Of a stretch of 64,000 bases of DNA, positions 41,589 through 50,064 are shown in pieces. The stretch comes from Sva-07 sp038321235 (GTDB lineage: Bacteria > Actinomycetota > Acidimicrobiia > Acidimicrobiales > Ilumatobacteraceae). Every line of letters starts with the position of its first letter. Positions within the stretch are counted from its first letter, which is position 1. The position numbers were made by a program, and so were the translations under genes. The notes under the pieces were generated by a model. That model was not told where the DNA came from, did no database searches, and saw only the letters and a program-made list of their open reading frames with translations. The stretch is taken from the NCBI GenBank assembly GCA_038321235.1, contig JBBQEU010000001.1:1-64000 (forward strand). The letters run 5' to 3'.

Positions 41589-43307
41589 GTGACGGTGCTG
41601 CGAGTGGGGCTCTCTCAACTCAACCCGACCGTGGGCGACCTCGACGGGAACCTGGCCATGATGCTCGATGCCTACGAGCGCGCCGAGGCCGCGGGCTGCG
41701 ACGTCGTCGCCTTCCCCGAACTCTCGACCACCGGGTACCCGCCAGAGGACCTGGTGTTGAAGCCCGGCTTCGTGGCCGACAACATCGCGTCGCTGTCGAA
41801 GCTTGCCGCCCGGACCGGTCGGTGCGCTGCAGTGGTCGGGTTCGTCGACCAGGACCGCGACCTCTACAACGCTGCCGCGCTGTGTGCGAACGGCGAGATC
41901 GTCGGCACGTACCGCAAGCGGCTGCTTCCCAACACGACTGTGTTCGACGAGGCCCGCTACTTCACGCCCGGTCACGAATCCGATCCCCTCGAACTGTTCG
42001 TCATCGGTGGTGTCAAGGTGGGTATCTCGATCTGCGAGGACATCTGGAGTCCGTTCGGGCCGGTCGCCGAGCAGGCGGCCGCCGGCGCCGAGGTGAGCAT
42101 CAACATCAACGCGTCGCCGTTCCACGCCGGTAAGTCCGTCGAGCGCGAACGAATGTTGGCGACGCGTGCGTCCGACTCGCACACGGCGATCGTGTACGTC
42201 AACCAGGTCGGCGGGCAGGACGAACTGGTCTTCGACGGCGGGTCGGTCGTGTTCGACCACGAAGGCACACTGCTGGCGCGGGCACCACAGTTCATCGAGG
42301 ATCTACTGATCGTCGACGTGCCGGTTCCGCCCGTGTATCGCAAGCGGCTCCTCGACCCGCGCGGTCGCATCACCGAAGCGCTGTTGCCGACGGTGGTCGT
42401 CACGACCGAGCCGGTCGTCCACGACGACAACGCCCCCGGCTCGATCACCGAGCCGCTCGACGCCGACCGCGAGCTGTACGACGCACTCGTGCTCGGCACC
42501 CGCGACTACTGCTCGAAGAACGGTTTCGACGATGTCGTCATCGCGCTGTCGGGCGGCATCGACTCCACGATCGTGGCCTGCATCGCTGTCGATGCACTCG
42601 GTGCCGAGCACGTACACGGTGTGTCGATGCCGTCGCGCTACTCCAGCGACCATTCCAGGAGCGACGCGCAACTGCTCGCCGAGAACCTCGACATCGACTT
42701 CCGGACGATCTCGATCGAACCGGCCTTCTCGGCCTTCATCGACATGCTGGTGCCCTCGTTCGAGGGCCGCGAGCCCGGGCTGACCTACGAGAACATCCAG
42801 AGCCGATGTCGTGGGCTGCTGCTCATGGCCTTGTCGAACGAGTTCGGATGGATGGCCTTGACCACCGGGAACAAGAGCGAGGTGGCCGTTGGTTACTTCA
42901 CGATCTACGGCGACTCGGTGGGTGGCTTCGGCATCATCAAGGACGTGTTGAAGACTCGCGTGTACGACCTGTGCCGTTACGTCAATCGTGCTGCGGGTCG
43001 CGAGATCGTGCCGGAGGATGTGATCACCAAGCCACCGTCGGCCGAGCTGCGCCCCGACCAGCGAGACGACCAGAGCCTTCCGCCGTACGAGGTGCTCGAC
43101 CCGATCTTGCAGCTCTACGTCGAGGACGACCGCACTGCCGCCGAGATCATCGAACTCGGCCACGACGAGGCGATGGTGCGCCGCATCACTCGGCTCGTCG
43201 ACGTCGCCGAGTACAAGCGGCGTCAGACGCCACCCGGCGTGCGAGTGAGCCGCAAGGCCTTCGGCAAGGACCGGCGTCTGCCGATCACCAGCGGCTACCG
43301 CGGCTGA
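41589..43307 (+). CDS. nadE: Glutamine-dependent NAD+ synthetase
   Basis: A 572-aa two-domain enzyme. The N-terminal nitrilase-type glutaminase has Glu in VVAFPELSTTGYPPEDL, Lys in YRKRLLPN and Cys in GISICEDIWSP. The C-terminal synthetase has the P-loop IALSGGIDSTIVACIA and TTGNKSEVAVGYFTIYGD. The glutamine used is probably supplied by the two synthetases encoded nearby. GTG 41589 gives the normal start (VTVLRVGLSQLNPTVGD); the frame extends more than 1300 bases upstream but only antisense to the acylase. Confidence 0.96.
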   Translation: MTVLRVGLSQLNPTVGDLDGNLAMMLDAYERAEAAGCDVVAFPELSTTGYPPEDLVLKPGFVADNIASLSKLAARTGRCAAVVGFVDQDRDLYNAAALCANGEIVGTYRKRLLPNTTVFDEARYFTPGHESDPLELFVIGGVKVGISICEDIWSPFGPVAEQAAAGAEVSININASPFHAGKSVERERMLATRASDSHTAIVYVNQVGGQDELVFDGGSVVFDHEGTLLARAPQFIEDLLIVDVPVPPVYRKRLLDPRGRITEALLPTVVVTTEPVVHDDNAPGSITEPLDADRELYDALVLGTRDYCSKNGFDDVVIALSGGIDSTIVACIAVDALGAEHVHGVSMPSRYSSDHSRSDAQLLAENLDIDFRTISIEPAFSAFIDMLVPSFEGREPGLTYENIQSRCRGLLLMALSNEFGWMALTTGNKSEVAVGYFTIYGDSVGGFGIIKDVLKTRVYDLCRYVNRAAGREIVPEDVITKPPSAELRPDQRDDQSLPPYEVLDPILQLYVEDDRTAAEIIELGHDEAMVRRITRLVDVAEYKRRQTPPGVRVSRKAFGKDRRLPITSGYRG

Positions 43308-43422
43308 GATCGCGGTCGCCTGCTTCGCATCGACGCCGAAGTGCTCCTCCTCGACGATCACGGACACGGCACGGGCTCGGACGGTCACTGATGGTTCGGG
43401 CGGCGTCGACCAGACTGGCCTG

Positions 43423-44634
43423 ATGGGTTCTGGCCACTCGCACGGTGTCGATGACGATCTCGACGAGCACGTCCGCCCCGAAGTTCGCAGGGCGATGTGG
43501 ATCGCGGTCGGCGTGTGCGCGCTCCTCGTGCTCGTCGGCCTCGTCGTGTTCTGGCCCGGCGACGGCGGAGGTGAGCGGACCGACCCACTGGGCCTCGACG
43601 GCGACCCGGCGAAGGCGAACGTCGAGTCGGTCGAGGAGGTGCCGTGTTCGTTCGATCCGCTGTTGGCATGCGCGAGCATCGACATCGTGGTGACCGAGGG
43701 CGACTTCGACGGCGATCGCTTCGCGATCGAACAGTCGCTCGACACGACCATCTCGACCGGTGACGGCATTCTCGTCGACCTCGTCGACCTCGGCGGCGGG
43801 GTTCGCCAAGCGGTGTTCTACGACTTCCAGCGCGGCACCCCGATGCTCTTGCTGCTCATCTTGTTCGTTGCTGCGATCGTGGTGTTTGGTCGTTGGCGCG
43901 GCGTCGGAGCGCTCGCAGGATTGGCGATGAGCCTCGTGGTGATCGTGTTGTTCGCGCTGCCAGCGCTGCTCGATGGCTCGAACTCGATCGCGGTGGCGCT
44001 CGTGACCGCTGGAGCGATCGCCTTCGTTGCGCTCTTTCTCGCCCACGGGCTCGGATTGGCGACCGCCGCGGCATTGCTGTCGACGTTTGCCAGCCTCGCG
44101 CTCACCGGCGTGCTCGCCTGGATCTTCCTGGCCGCCTCGAAGTTCACCGGGTTCGGCGACGAAAGTGTCGGGTTCCTCGACGCACTCGGTTCACAGATCG
44201 ACCCGCGAGGACTGCTGCTGGCTGGCGTGGTCATCGGGTCGCTCGGTGTGCTCGACGACGTCACCGTCACCCAGGTGTCGGCGGTGTGGGAGTTGAAACG
44301 GGCCGCCCCCGACGCTGGGTTCGGTGAGTTGTACGGCAGAGCGCTGCGCATCGGACGTGACCACATCTCATCCACGGTCAACACGCTCTTCCTCGCGTAC
44401 GCCGGCGCCTCGTTGCCGCTGCTCCTGCTGTTCAGCGAAGCCCAACAGGGCCTCGGATCGGTGGCGACGCGAGAGGTGGTGGCCGTCGAGATCGTCCGAG
44501 CGCTCGTCGGTTCGATCGGCCTCGTCGCTTCGGTGCCGATCAGCACTGCGTTGGCTGCGAAGGTGTTGGCATCGACGACCCCCCGCCACCCCGAGCCGAT
44601 CACCGAGCCCGACGAGACGCTCGGTGAACGCTGA
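43423..44634 (+). CDS. YibE/F family membrane protein
   Basis: A 403-aa protein. A His-containing cytoplasmic start (MGSGHSHGVDDD) and one helix (WIAVGVCALLVLVGLVVFW) precede a roughly 90-residue extracytoplasmic domain. About seven helices follow, containing the family landmark GVVIGSLGVLDDVTVTQVSAVWEL and DHISSTVNTLFLAYAGASLPLLLL. YibE/F proteins are uncharacterised, possibly transporters. The end overlaps the next gene by 11 bases. Confidence 0.87.
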   Translation: MGSGHSHGVDDDLDEHVRPEVRRAMWIAVGVCALLVLVGLVVFWPGDGGGERTDPLGLDGDPAKANVESVEEVPCSFDPLLACASIDIVVTEGDFDGDRFAIEQSLDTTISTGDGILVDLVDLGGGVRQAVFYDFQRGTPMLLLLILFVAAIVVFGRWRGVGALAGLAMSLVVIVLFALPALLDGSNSIAVALVTAGAIAFVALFLAHGLGLATAAALLSTFASLALTGVLAWIFLAASKFTGFGDESVGFLDALGSQIDPRGLLLAGVVIGSLGVLDDVTVTQVSAVWELKRAAPDAGFGELYGRALRIGRDHISSTVNTLFLAYAGASLPLLLLFSEAQQGLGSVATREVVAVEIVRALVGSIGLVASVPISTALAAKVLASTTPRHPEPITEPDETLGER

Positions 44635-45385
44635 CAGCGTGATCGACCTCGACGACGCCCTCCGGTCGACCATCTCTGCCAATCTGGCCGACCATGATCG
44701 TCTCGAACTGCCGCTCGACGGGCGGCGACCCGCTGCGGTCGCCATCCTGCTCGTCGACTCGGTGGCCGGCTCCGACCAGGTCGACCCGTTCGGCGCCACC
44801 GCCGACGACTTGTCGGTGATCCCGAGAGATGTCGCCTCGTCGGCCGCTGCTGAAGCCGACGACCTCCATGGTCGGATGGCCGATGTCGCGGGCGGCGCCT
44901 CGTTCGTGCTGTGTCGACGCAGCGCCGGGCTCAACCGTCACGCATCGCAGTGGGCGTTGCCAGGCGGACGTCTCGACGGGGGAGAGTCCGCGATCGAGGC
45001 GGCATTGCGTGAGACCGACGAGGAGATCGGCGTGCGTCTCGGTCCCGAGTCGGTGCTCGGATTGCTCGACGACTACGCCACGCGCTCCGGTTACGTGATC
45101 ACCCCGGTCGTCGTGTGGGGTGGAACCGGAGTCGAGATCGTTCCGCATCCCGATGAGGTGCTCGCCGCCTATCGAATCGGGTTGCACCACTTGACTCGTG
45201 ACGATTCCCCTCGCTTCGTCAGCATCGCCGAGAGCGATCGCCCCGTCGTGCAGGTGCCACTCGGCGGCGACCTGATCCATGCCCCGACCGGGGCACTGCT
45301 GGTGCAGTTCCGTTGGGTGGCTCTCGATGGTCGTGTCAACGAACGGGTCCACCACTTCGAACAGCCTGTCTTCGCCTGGGGTTGA
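44624..45385 (+). CDS. Nudix hydrolase, CoA pyrophosphatase-like
   Basis: A 253-aa protein with a canonical Nudix box GGRLDGGESAIEAALRETDEEIGV near residue 120 (positions 44962-45034). The sequence SFVLCRRSAGLNRHASQWALPGG just before it is like the NuCoA motif region of CoA pyrophosphatases. It starts at GTG 44624 within the end of the YibE/F gene. It probably cleaves coenzyme A or its derivatives. Confidence 0.82.
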   Translation: MNADSVIDLDDALRSTISANLADHDRLELPLDGRRPAAVAILLVDSVAGSDQVDPFGATADDLSVIPRDVASSAAAEADDLHGRMADVAGGASFVLCRRSAGLNRHASQWALPGGRLDGGESAIEAALRETDEEIGVRLGPESVLGLLDDYATRSGYVITPVVVWGGTGVEIVPHPDEVLAAYRIGLHHLTRDDSPRFVSIAESDRPVVQVPLGGDLIHAPTGALLVQFRWVALDGRVNERVHHFEQPVFAWG

Positions 45386-45386
45386 C

Positions 45387-45824
45387 TCATCGGCCGGAGT
45401 GGCCGAAGCCGCCGCCGCGGTCGACGCCGTCGAGGGAGTCGACGACCTGCCAGGCAACGGACTCGACGCGTTGGATCACCAGCTGCGCGATGCGATCGCC
45501 ACGCTCGACGTGGTAATCGGCGTCGGGGTCGGTATTGATCAGCGCCACCTTGACCTCCCCGCGGTAGGCGGCGTCGATCAGCCCGGGCGCATTGACGACG
45601 CTGATGCCGTGCTTGGCTGCCATGCCACTGCGGGGCAGGACGAACCCGCCGTGGCCCATCGGGATGGCGATCGAAATACCGGTCGGCACGAGGATTCGGC
45701 CGCCGCCAGCGGCGAGCGTCGCCGACTCCCGTGCGAACAGGTCGAGCCCGGCGTCGCCCTCGTGGGCGTACTCGGGCAGTGGGAGTTCAGGGTCGAGTTG
45801 GACGATCGGTACCGGAAGGCTCAC
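45387..45824 (-). CDS. dut: dUTP diphosphatase
   Basis: A 145-aa trimeric dUTPase. The five motifs are visible: HEGDAGLDL, the PRSGMAAKHG stretch, NAPGLIDAAYRGEVKV, ERGDRIAQLV and the C-terminal Gly-rich GVDRGGGFGHSGR. It prevents uracil incorporation into DNA. Its stop is 1 base from the convergent Nudix stop. Its start lies 18 bases from a GTCAGAC repeat. Confidence 0.96.
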   Translation of the reverse strand: MSLPVPIVQLDPELPLPEYAHEGDAGLDLFARESATLAAGGGRILVPTGISIAIPMGHGGFVLPRSGMAAKHGISVVNAPGLIDAAYRGEVKVALINTDPDADYHVERGDRIAQLVIQRVESVAWQVVDSLDGVDRGGGFGHSGR

Positions 45825-45841
45825 GGTTCTGGATGGTAGGC

Positions 45842-45872
45842 GTTACATCGCGGGTCTGACCCCTGATGTAAT
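45842..45872. repeat. Third copy of the 31-base GTCAGAC-core repeat
   Basis: Reading the minus strand it begins at the last base of the TGA of the gene at 45872-46279 and runs TTACATCAGGGGTCAGACCC with the gcg(a)tgtaac end. It matches copy A at 31934-31964 at 29 of 31 positions. The position just after a stop codon is the same as for copy A. It is probably a terminator between this operon and dut. Confidence 0.85.
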
Positions 45873-46279
45873 CAGGGGGTGAGTTCGATGATGGTCCAGC
45901 TGGCGAGCGCGCTCGTGTCGCACGAGCCCGAGGTGGTGATCAGGATGCGCTCGTCGGCGTCGGTCGCCTCGGGGAACGAGTCGATGCCGTCGAACGCGCA
46001 TGGGGCGAACAGTGGCGTGTTGTTCCAGCGCAACCCGGGTTGCCACGACTGGAGGAGCTCGGCGCTGTTGCGGCGCACGAAGGCCAACGCGAACTCGGCG
46101 TCATCGCGATCGTCGATGCGGTCGAGTTCGACGATGATCCGATTGTTGAGCAACTGCATCGGTTGCGATGCATCGACGACTACGAAGACCTGCTCGGTCT
46201 CGCGGAGCAAGGTCGTGACGAGCGCGTAGCCGCCGAAGACGATGGCGACGATGGCGACCCATATCGCGAGGGGTTTCAT
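45872..46279 (-). CDS. Small single-helix membrane protein, last gene of the TelA operon
   Basis: A 135-aa protein. One N-terminal helix (LAIWVAIVAIVFGGYALVT) is followed by a domain beginning VFVVVDASQPMQLLNNRIIVEL, which looks like the first strand of a VWA-type fold (VVVDAS against VVDVSGS in the upstream protein) but without a MIDAS. Two Cys (APCAFDG, SGSCDTS) could form a disulfide outside. The ATG overlaps the upstream TGA by one base. No known family. Confidence 0.7.
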   Translation of the reverse strand: MKPLAIWVAIVAIVFGGYALVTTLLRETEQVFVVVDASQPMQLLNNRIIVELDRIDDRDDAEFALAFVRRNSAELLQSWQPGLRWNNTPLFAPCAFDGIDSFPEATDADERILITTSGSCDTSALASWTIIELTP

Positions 46280-47979
46280 CAGCCACCGGCGTTGAACAAC
46301 GCAGCGATCTTGAACTCGACGTCGTCCTCGCTGGCGTCGATACTGGCAGCTTCGACCAGCGACGACACGCGGCCGAGTTCCTCGAGGTCGGCTTCGAATC
46401 CGACGGTGTAGATCGGGATGCGGAGACCGGCGATCATCTCGTCGACGCCGTCGAACTGGAGACCGTCGGTGGTCTCGCCGTCGGTGAGCACGACGAGCAG
46501 CGTCTTGAGCTCGGGGTCGGCAGCGCGCTGATCTTCGAGCATCTTCAACCCGAGCACGATGCCGTCGTACATGGCGGTGCCGCCACCGGGGCTGAGATCT
46601 TCCGCGATTGCTGCGTATCGGCCCTGCTGGTTGAGGTCGAACTCGGCGATGTCGAGTCGCTTCATCGCGGTGTCGTTGAACTCGACGACGCCGACCGCGG
46701 TTGCGGGCTTGATGAACTCTCGGGCCGAGACCATTGCTTCTCGCACCGACTGGATGCGCGTGCCTTCCATGGAGCCGCTGACGTCGACGACGAACACCGT
46801 CGCCACCGGTCGACCGCCGTCCTTCTTGTCCTTCCACACGTTCTGGACGTCGATCAACGTCGCGCCAGCCGGCACCTCGACGGTCGGGGTGTACGCCGGC
46901 GGGTCGAACCCGAACTCGACCGCCAGGTTCTGGTACTCGGGTGCTTCGGCGAACTGGGCGAACAGCTCCAGCGCCTCGCTCTGATCCGAGGAGAGGTCTC
47001 CCACCGCGTAGAGCGGGTTGTCGTGGCGCGCCCCGAATGGGACGAACTCGAACCCCGACTGCAACGAGTCGGTGTTGGTGTAGGTCTGCCACTCCATCAC
47101 GAAGGTGTCGAGCGTGCCGGTGTCGTTCTCGACCGAGTCGCGCATCTGCAACGTGGTCAGCGCCACGAACGGCACTTGACGCTGGAACTGTTCGAACACA
47201 CTCGCGACGTCGGGTGACGTGAGTTGCGCCTCGTCGCCACCGGCGATCGAGTCGAGCACGGTGAGCAGGAAATTCAGCCCGGTGCTCGACGCGAACGGGT
47301 CGGTGTAGCCCATCACGAGATCGCCGGCGATCACGGCGTCGACGAGATTCTCGGCGCTCAGGTCGCCATAGCTCGCCCGCAGCTCGTCGGCGGTCTCGTT
47401 CTTCATCACGATGCCGGCCACGTTGTCGACCAACCGTGGCCGCACCTCGGTCATCGTCTGGAACTCGCCGGCCATCTCGATCCACAGCTGGTTCGATGGC
47501 GTGAACGCCTGGGGCAGCTCCTGACCGCGAGCGATGTACTGATACCCGGTTCCTGACGCGATCCGTCGGAGGTCGATACCGACCGGTGTGCCGTCCGCGA
47601 GCGTGATCCCCGCGTTGTTGAAGTCGGTGACGACCTCGGTCATCCAGCCGTCGGTGTCGTCACCGGACTTCTCGGTCGACGACCAGATCTCGACGACTTC
47701 TGAAGCGCTCGACGGCGCCGGGACCTTGATCTCGAACTCGTCGATGTCGGGCAGCGTGTCGGACAGGTTGGCGCCGGTCGGTGGCGGGATCGACGCGCTG
47801 CGGGTGACCTGGTTGTCGACCCACCCGATGTCGTCGGCGAGTTCGTCGAGGCGCTGCGAAGCGCCCGCCGGGTCGAGCGGTTCGGAACTCTCGGTCCCGA
47901 GATCGCCGCACGCCGCAGCGATCAGCGAGAACCCGGCGACGGCCGCAACGATCGTGAGACGTCGTCGGTGCAGCGTCAC
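46279..47979 (-). CDS. Solute-binding plus VWA-domain lipoprotein
   Basis: A 566-aa exported lipoprotein (LIAAACGD lipobox, about residue 24). The N-terminal half is a periplasmic-binding-type domain (EIWSSTEKSGDD, then QLWIEMAGEFQTM). The C-terminal half, from about residue 385, is a von Willebrand A domain with an intact MIDAS: VVDVSGSMEGTR, the Thr-containing GGTAMYDG loop and LTDGETTDG. It overlaps telA by 4 bases and the small gene by 1. The combination suggests a surface protein that binds ligand or metal in an envelope stress system. Confidence 0.8.
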   Translation of the reverse strand: MTLHRRRLTIVAAVAGFSLIAAACGDLGTESSEPLDPAGASQRLDELADDIGWVDNQVTRSASIPPPTGANLSDTLPDIDEFEIKVPAPSSASEVVEIWSSTEKSGDDTDGWMTEVVTDFNNAGITLADGTPVGIDLRRIASGTGYQYIARGQELPQAFTPSNQLWIEMAGEFQTMTEVRPRLVDNVAGIVMKNETADELRASYGDLSAENLVDAVIAGDLVMGYTDPFASSTGLNFLLTVLDSIAGGDEAQLTSPDVASVFEQFQRQVPFVALTTLQMRDSVENDTGTLDTFVMEWQTYTNTDSLQSGFEFVPFGARHDNPLYAVGDLSSDQSEALELFAQFAEAPEYQNLAVEFGFDPPAYTPTVEVPAGATLIDVQNVWKDKKDGGRPVATVFVVDVSGSMEGTRIQSVREAMVSAREFIKPATAVGVVEFNDTAMKRLDIAEFDLNQQGRYAAIAEDLSPGGGTAMYDGIVLGLKMLEDQRAADPELKTLLVVLTDGETTDGLQFDGVDEMIAGLRIPIYTVGFEADLEELGRVSSLVEAASIDASEDDVEFKIAALFNAGG

Positions 47980-49208
47980 TCGGTCTCCTCGGCGGTGATC
48001 TCTCCGAGGTCGATCGTGGCATCGCCGTCGTCGAGACGAGTAGTCGCGGTGCGGCCGCGTTCCATGTTCTCGATTGCCGTCTCGCTCTCGGCGGTGAGCT
48101 GATCGAGTTCGAGGATGGTGCCCGCCATGGTGGGCAGCGCTTCGCGGCGGTAACGCGAGATCTCGTCGAGGGCGATGTTGATGTCGGCGAAGGCCGACTT
48201 CAGCGATTCCATGTCGAGCATGGTGCTCGACGCCTGCTGATGGATCGCAGTGCCCTGCGTCTTCAGGCGTTCGGCGGTGCCGGCGATCATCGCGGAGGTC
48301 GTGGTGTTGATCGCCTCGATCTTGTCGAGCACGATCTTCTGGTGGGCCAGAGCCAACGCAACGGTGACCGCAACCTGCAGTGCACTGACGGTGACATCGA
48401 GCGCCCGGTCGACGCCTCGGATCAGTTCACGGTTGTTGCGGATGATGATCTCGATCGCCAGCACGCCCTGCTGGTTCACCGCCAGCTGCTGTTGCAGGTC
48501 GAGCGTGCGTTGGCGGAGGGCGAACAAGATGTCCTCCTCGACGAACTGTCGGCGCGGATCGTCGGGCCCGATCTCGGTGGCCAACTTGTCGACCACAGCG
48601 GCGTCGAGCGCCTGGGCCAACGCGATCTGGTCGGCGAGCAGATGGGTCAGTTCACGCATCTGCTTCTGGTCGTCGCCCAGCGTGACGTTGTCGCGCTTGA
48701 GCTGATCGCGACCCTTTTCGAGCGAGTGCACGATCGCGTCGATCTGGGTTTGCGAGCTCTCGTAGCGCATGAAGTAGCGCTTGAGCGGCGTCCCGACGCC
48801 AGGGATCTTGCCGATCGCCCGCGTGACCCAACCGGCCTCGGTGTCGAGCCCCGACGGATCGAGTTTCTCGACCTCGATGCGCAGATCGGAGAGCGACTTG
48901 GCGACCTCACCGCCGTCTTCGGTGCCGTGCGAGATCTCCTTGAGGGGTGCCTGCAGCATGCGGCTGCGCGTTGCCGAGCGGGTCTGGAGGTCGCGACCCA
49001 TCGAGTCGACCGCTTCGCGAGCTGTCGCCCGGGCGTCCTCGTTCGTCGGGTCGATGGTGAGCAGCTGCTCGACTTGGGCCTTGGCCTGCGCCCGGAGTTC
49101 GTCGGTCGGTTCGGGCTCGACGACAACCAGTTCTGCTTTCGCCGCCTGGACGTTGAGGTCGAGGTCGAGGACTGGTGCTGTCGAGGTTCTTGGTGCGGTG
49201 TCGCTCAT
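47976..49208 (-). CDS. TelA family (toxic anion resistance) protein
   Basis: A 410-aa, mostly helical protein of the TelA/KlaA family (PF05816). Long coiled-coil stretches (AIVHSLEKGRDQLKRDNVTL; ALRQRTLDLQQQLAVNQQGV) and the conserved IIRNNRELIRGVDRALDVTV are seen. No signal or membrane helix is present, so it should be cytoplasmic. Family members were named for tellurite resistance but the biochemical role is unknown. The ATG is 24 bases after the preceding coiled-coil protein gene and its stop overlaps the VWA gene. Confidence 0.9.
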   Translation of the reverse strand: MSDTAPRTSTAPVLDLDLNVQAAKAELVVVEPEPTDELRAQAKAQVEQLLTIDPTNEDARATAREAVDSMGRDLQTRSATRSRMLQAPLKEISHGTEDGGEVAKSLSDLRIEVEKLDPSGLDTEAGWVTRAIGKIPGVGTPLKRYFMRYESSQTQIDAIVHSLEKGRDQLKRDNVTLGDDQKQMRELTHLLADQIALAQALDAAVVDKLATEIGPDDPRRQFVEEDILFALRQRTLDLQQQLAVNQQGVLAIEIIIRNNRELIRGVDRALDVTVSALQVAVTVALALAHQKIVLDKIEAINTTTSAMIAGTAERLKTQGTAIHQQASSTMLDMESLKSAFADINIALDEISRYRREALPTMAGTILELDQLTAESETAIENMERGRTATTRLDDGDATIDLGEITAEETE

Positions 49209-49231
49209 GGTGTGGGCCTTTCGGGTTCGGT

Positions 49232-49984
49232 TCAGGCGTACTTGCCGGCTCGGTCGGCGAGTTCTTCGAGCGCGGCCATCGCCGCGTCGGCGTCCTCGGG
49301 TTTCTTGCCGATCGGGACGTCGGCGAGCGCCGTCGTGGTCCGGTCGAGTGCCGTGAGCGCGGATTCGTTCTGAGCGAGGAGCTGGGCGATCCGACGGCGC
49401 TGCGTGGAACGCAGTTCGCGTCGCCGTTCGAGCGTGGCGCGCTCGCGTTCGGCCGACTCGATGTCGCTGTCGTCTGCGGCGAGTTCGGCGAGGCGACGGT
49501 CGATGTAGGTCTCGTCGATCGTGCTGATGCTCTCGTAGGCAACAGCCACCTCGTGGAGATTGTCGAGCGCGGAGCTGAACACCTGCTGGGAGGTCGACAG
49601 GTAGCGGGCGTAGGTGAGTTCGCCGGCGTCGAGACGCCGCTGCAGCACGTTGATCAGGCTCTGGCGCTTGGACAGCAGGGCATCGAGCTGTTCGGTCGGT
49701 TGCGTGTCGGCGAGCGCACTGAGTTCGGCGCGGAGCGTGGCGATCTCCATGGGATCGATCTCCTCGACACGGGGAATCTCGAACTGCAGCTTCGCCAGCG
49801 TGCCGGTTGCGGACATCGTGAACGGCCACGCGACTGCCGCAACGATGGCGAGCACGATCAGGACGACGACGAAGATCCCGGGCGGATCGAGCACGGCGAG
49901 GACGAGCCAGACGGTGGCACCGAGCACTACCGCGGCGATCCACGTCGGGGGGTAGCTGACGATGGCCTTGCTCCAACTGGTCAC
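49232..49984 (-). CDS. Two-helix membrane protein with coiled coil, TelA partner
   Basis: A 250-aa protein. Two helices lie at about 14-32 and 36-55, then a long cytoplasmic Arg/Glu/Leu-rich coiled coil (about 70-215: RAELSALADTQPTEQLDALL; RERATLERRRELRSTQRRRI). It is the first gene of the leftward TelA operon; XpaC-type proteins occupy this place next to TelA in other bacteria, but I see no clear sequence proof. It may anchor TelA at the membrane. Confidence 0.65.
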   Translation of the reverse strand: MTSWSKAIVSYPPTWIAAVVLGATVWLVLAVLDPPGIFVVVLIVLAIVAAVAWPFTMSATGTLAKLQFEIPRVEEIDPMEIATLRAELSALADTQPTEQLDALLSKRQSLINVLQRRLDAGELTYARYLSTSQQVFSSALDNLHEVAVAYESISTIDETYIDRRLAELAADDSDIESAERERATLERRRELRSTQRRRIAQLLAQNESALTALDRTTTALADVPIGKKPEDADAAMAALEELADRAGKYA

Positions 49985-50064
49985 GACGTGGTGCAGGATA
50001 TCTCCCTCCGGCCCGCGATGTCCGCGGGTCGGCGCGGCGGAGCGCGAGATGGAATCCTGTCACG

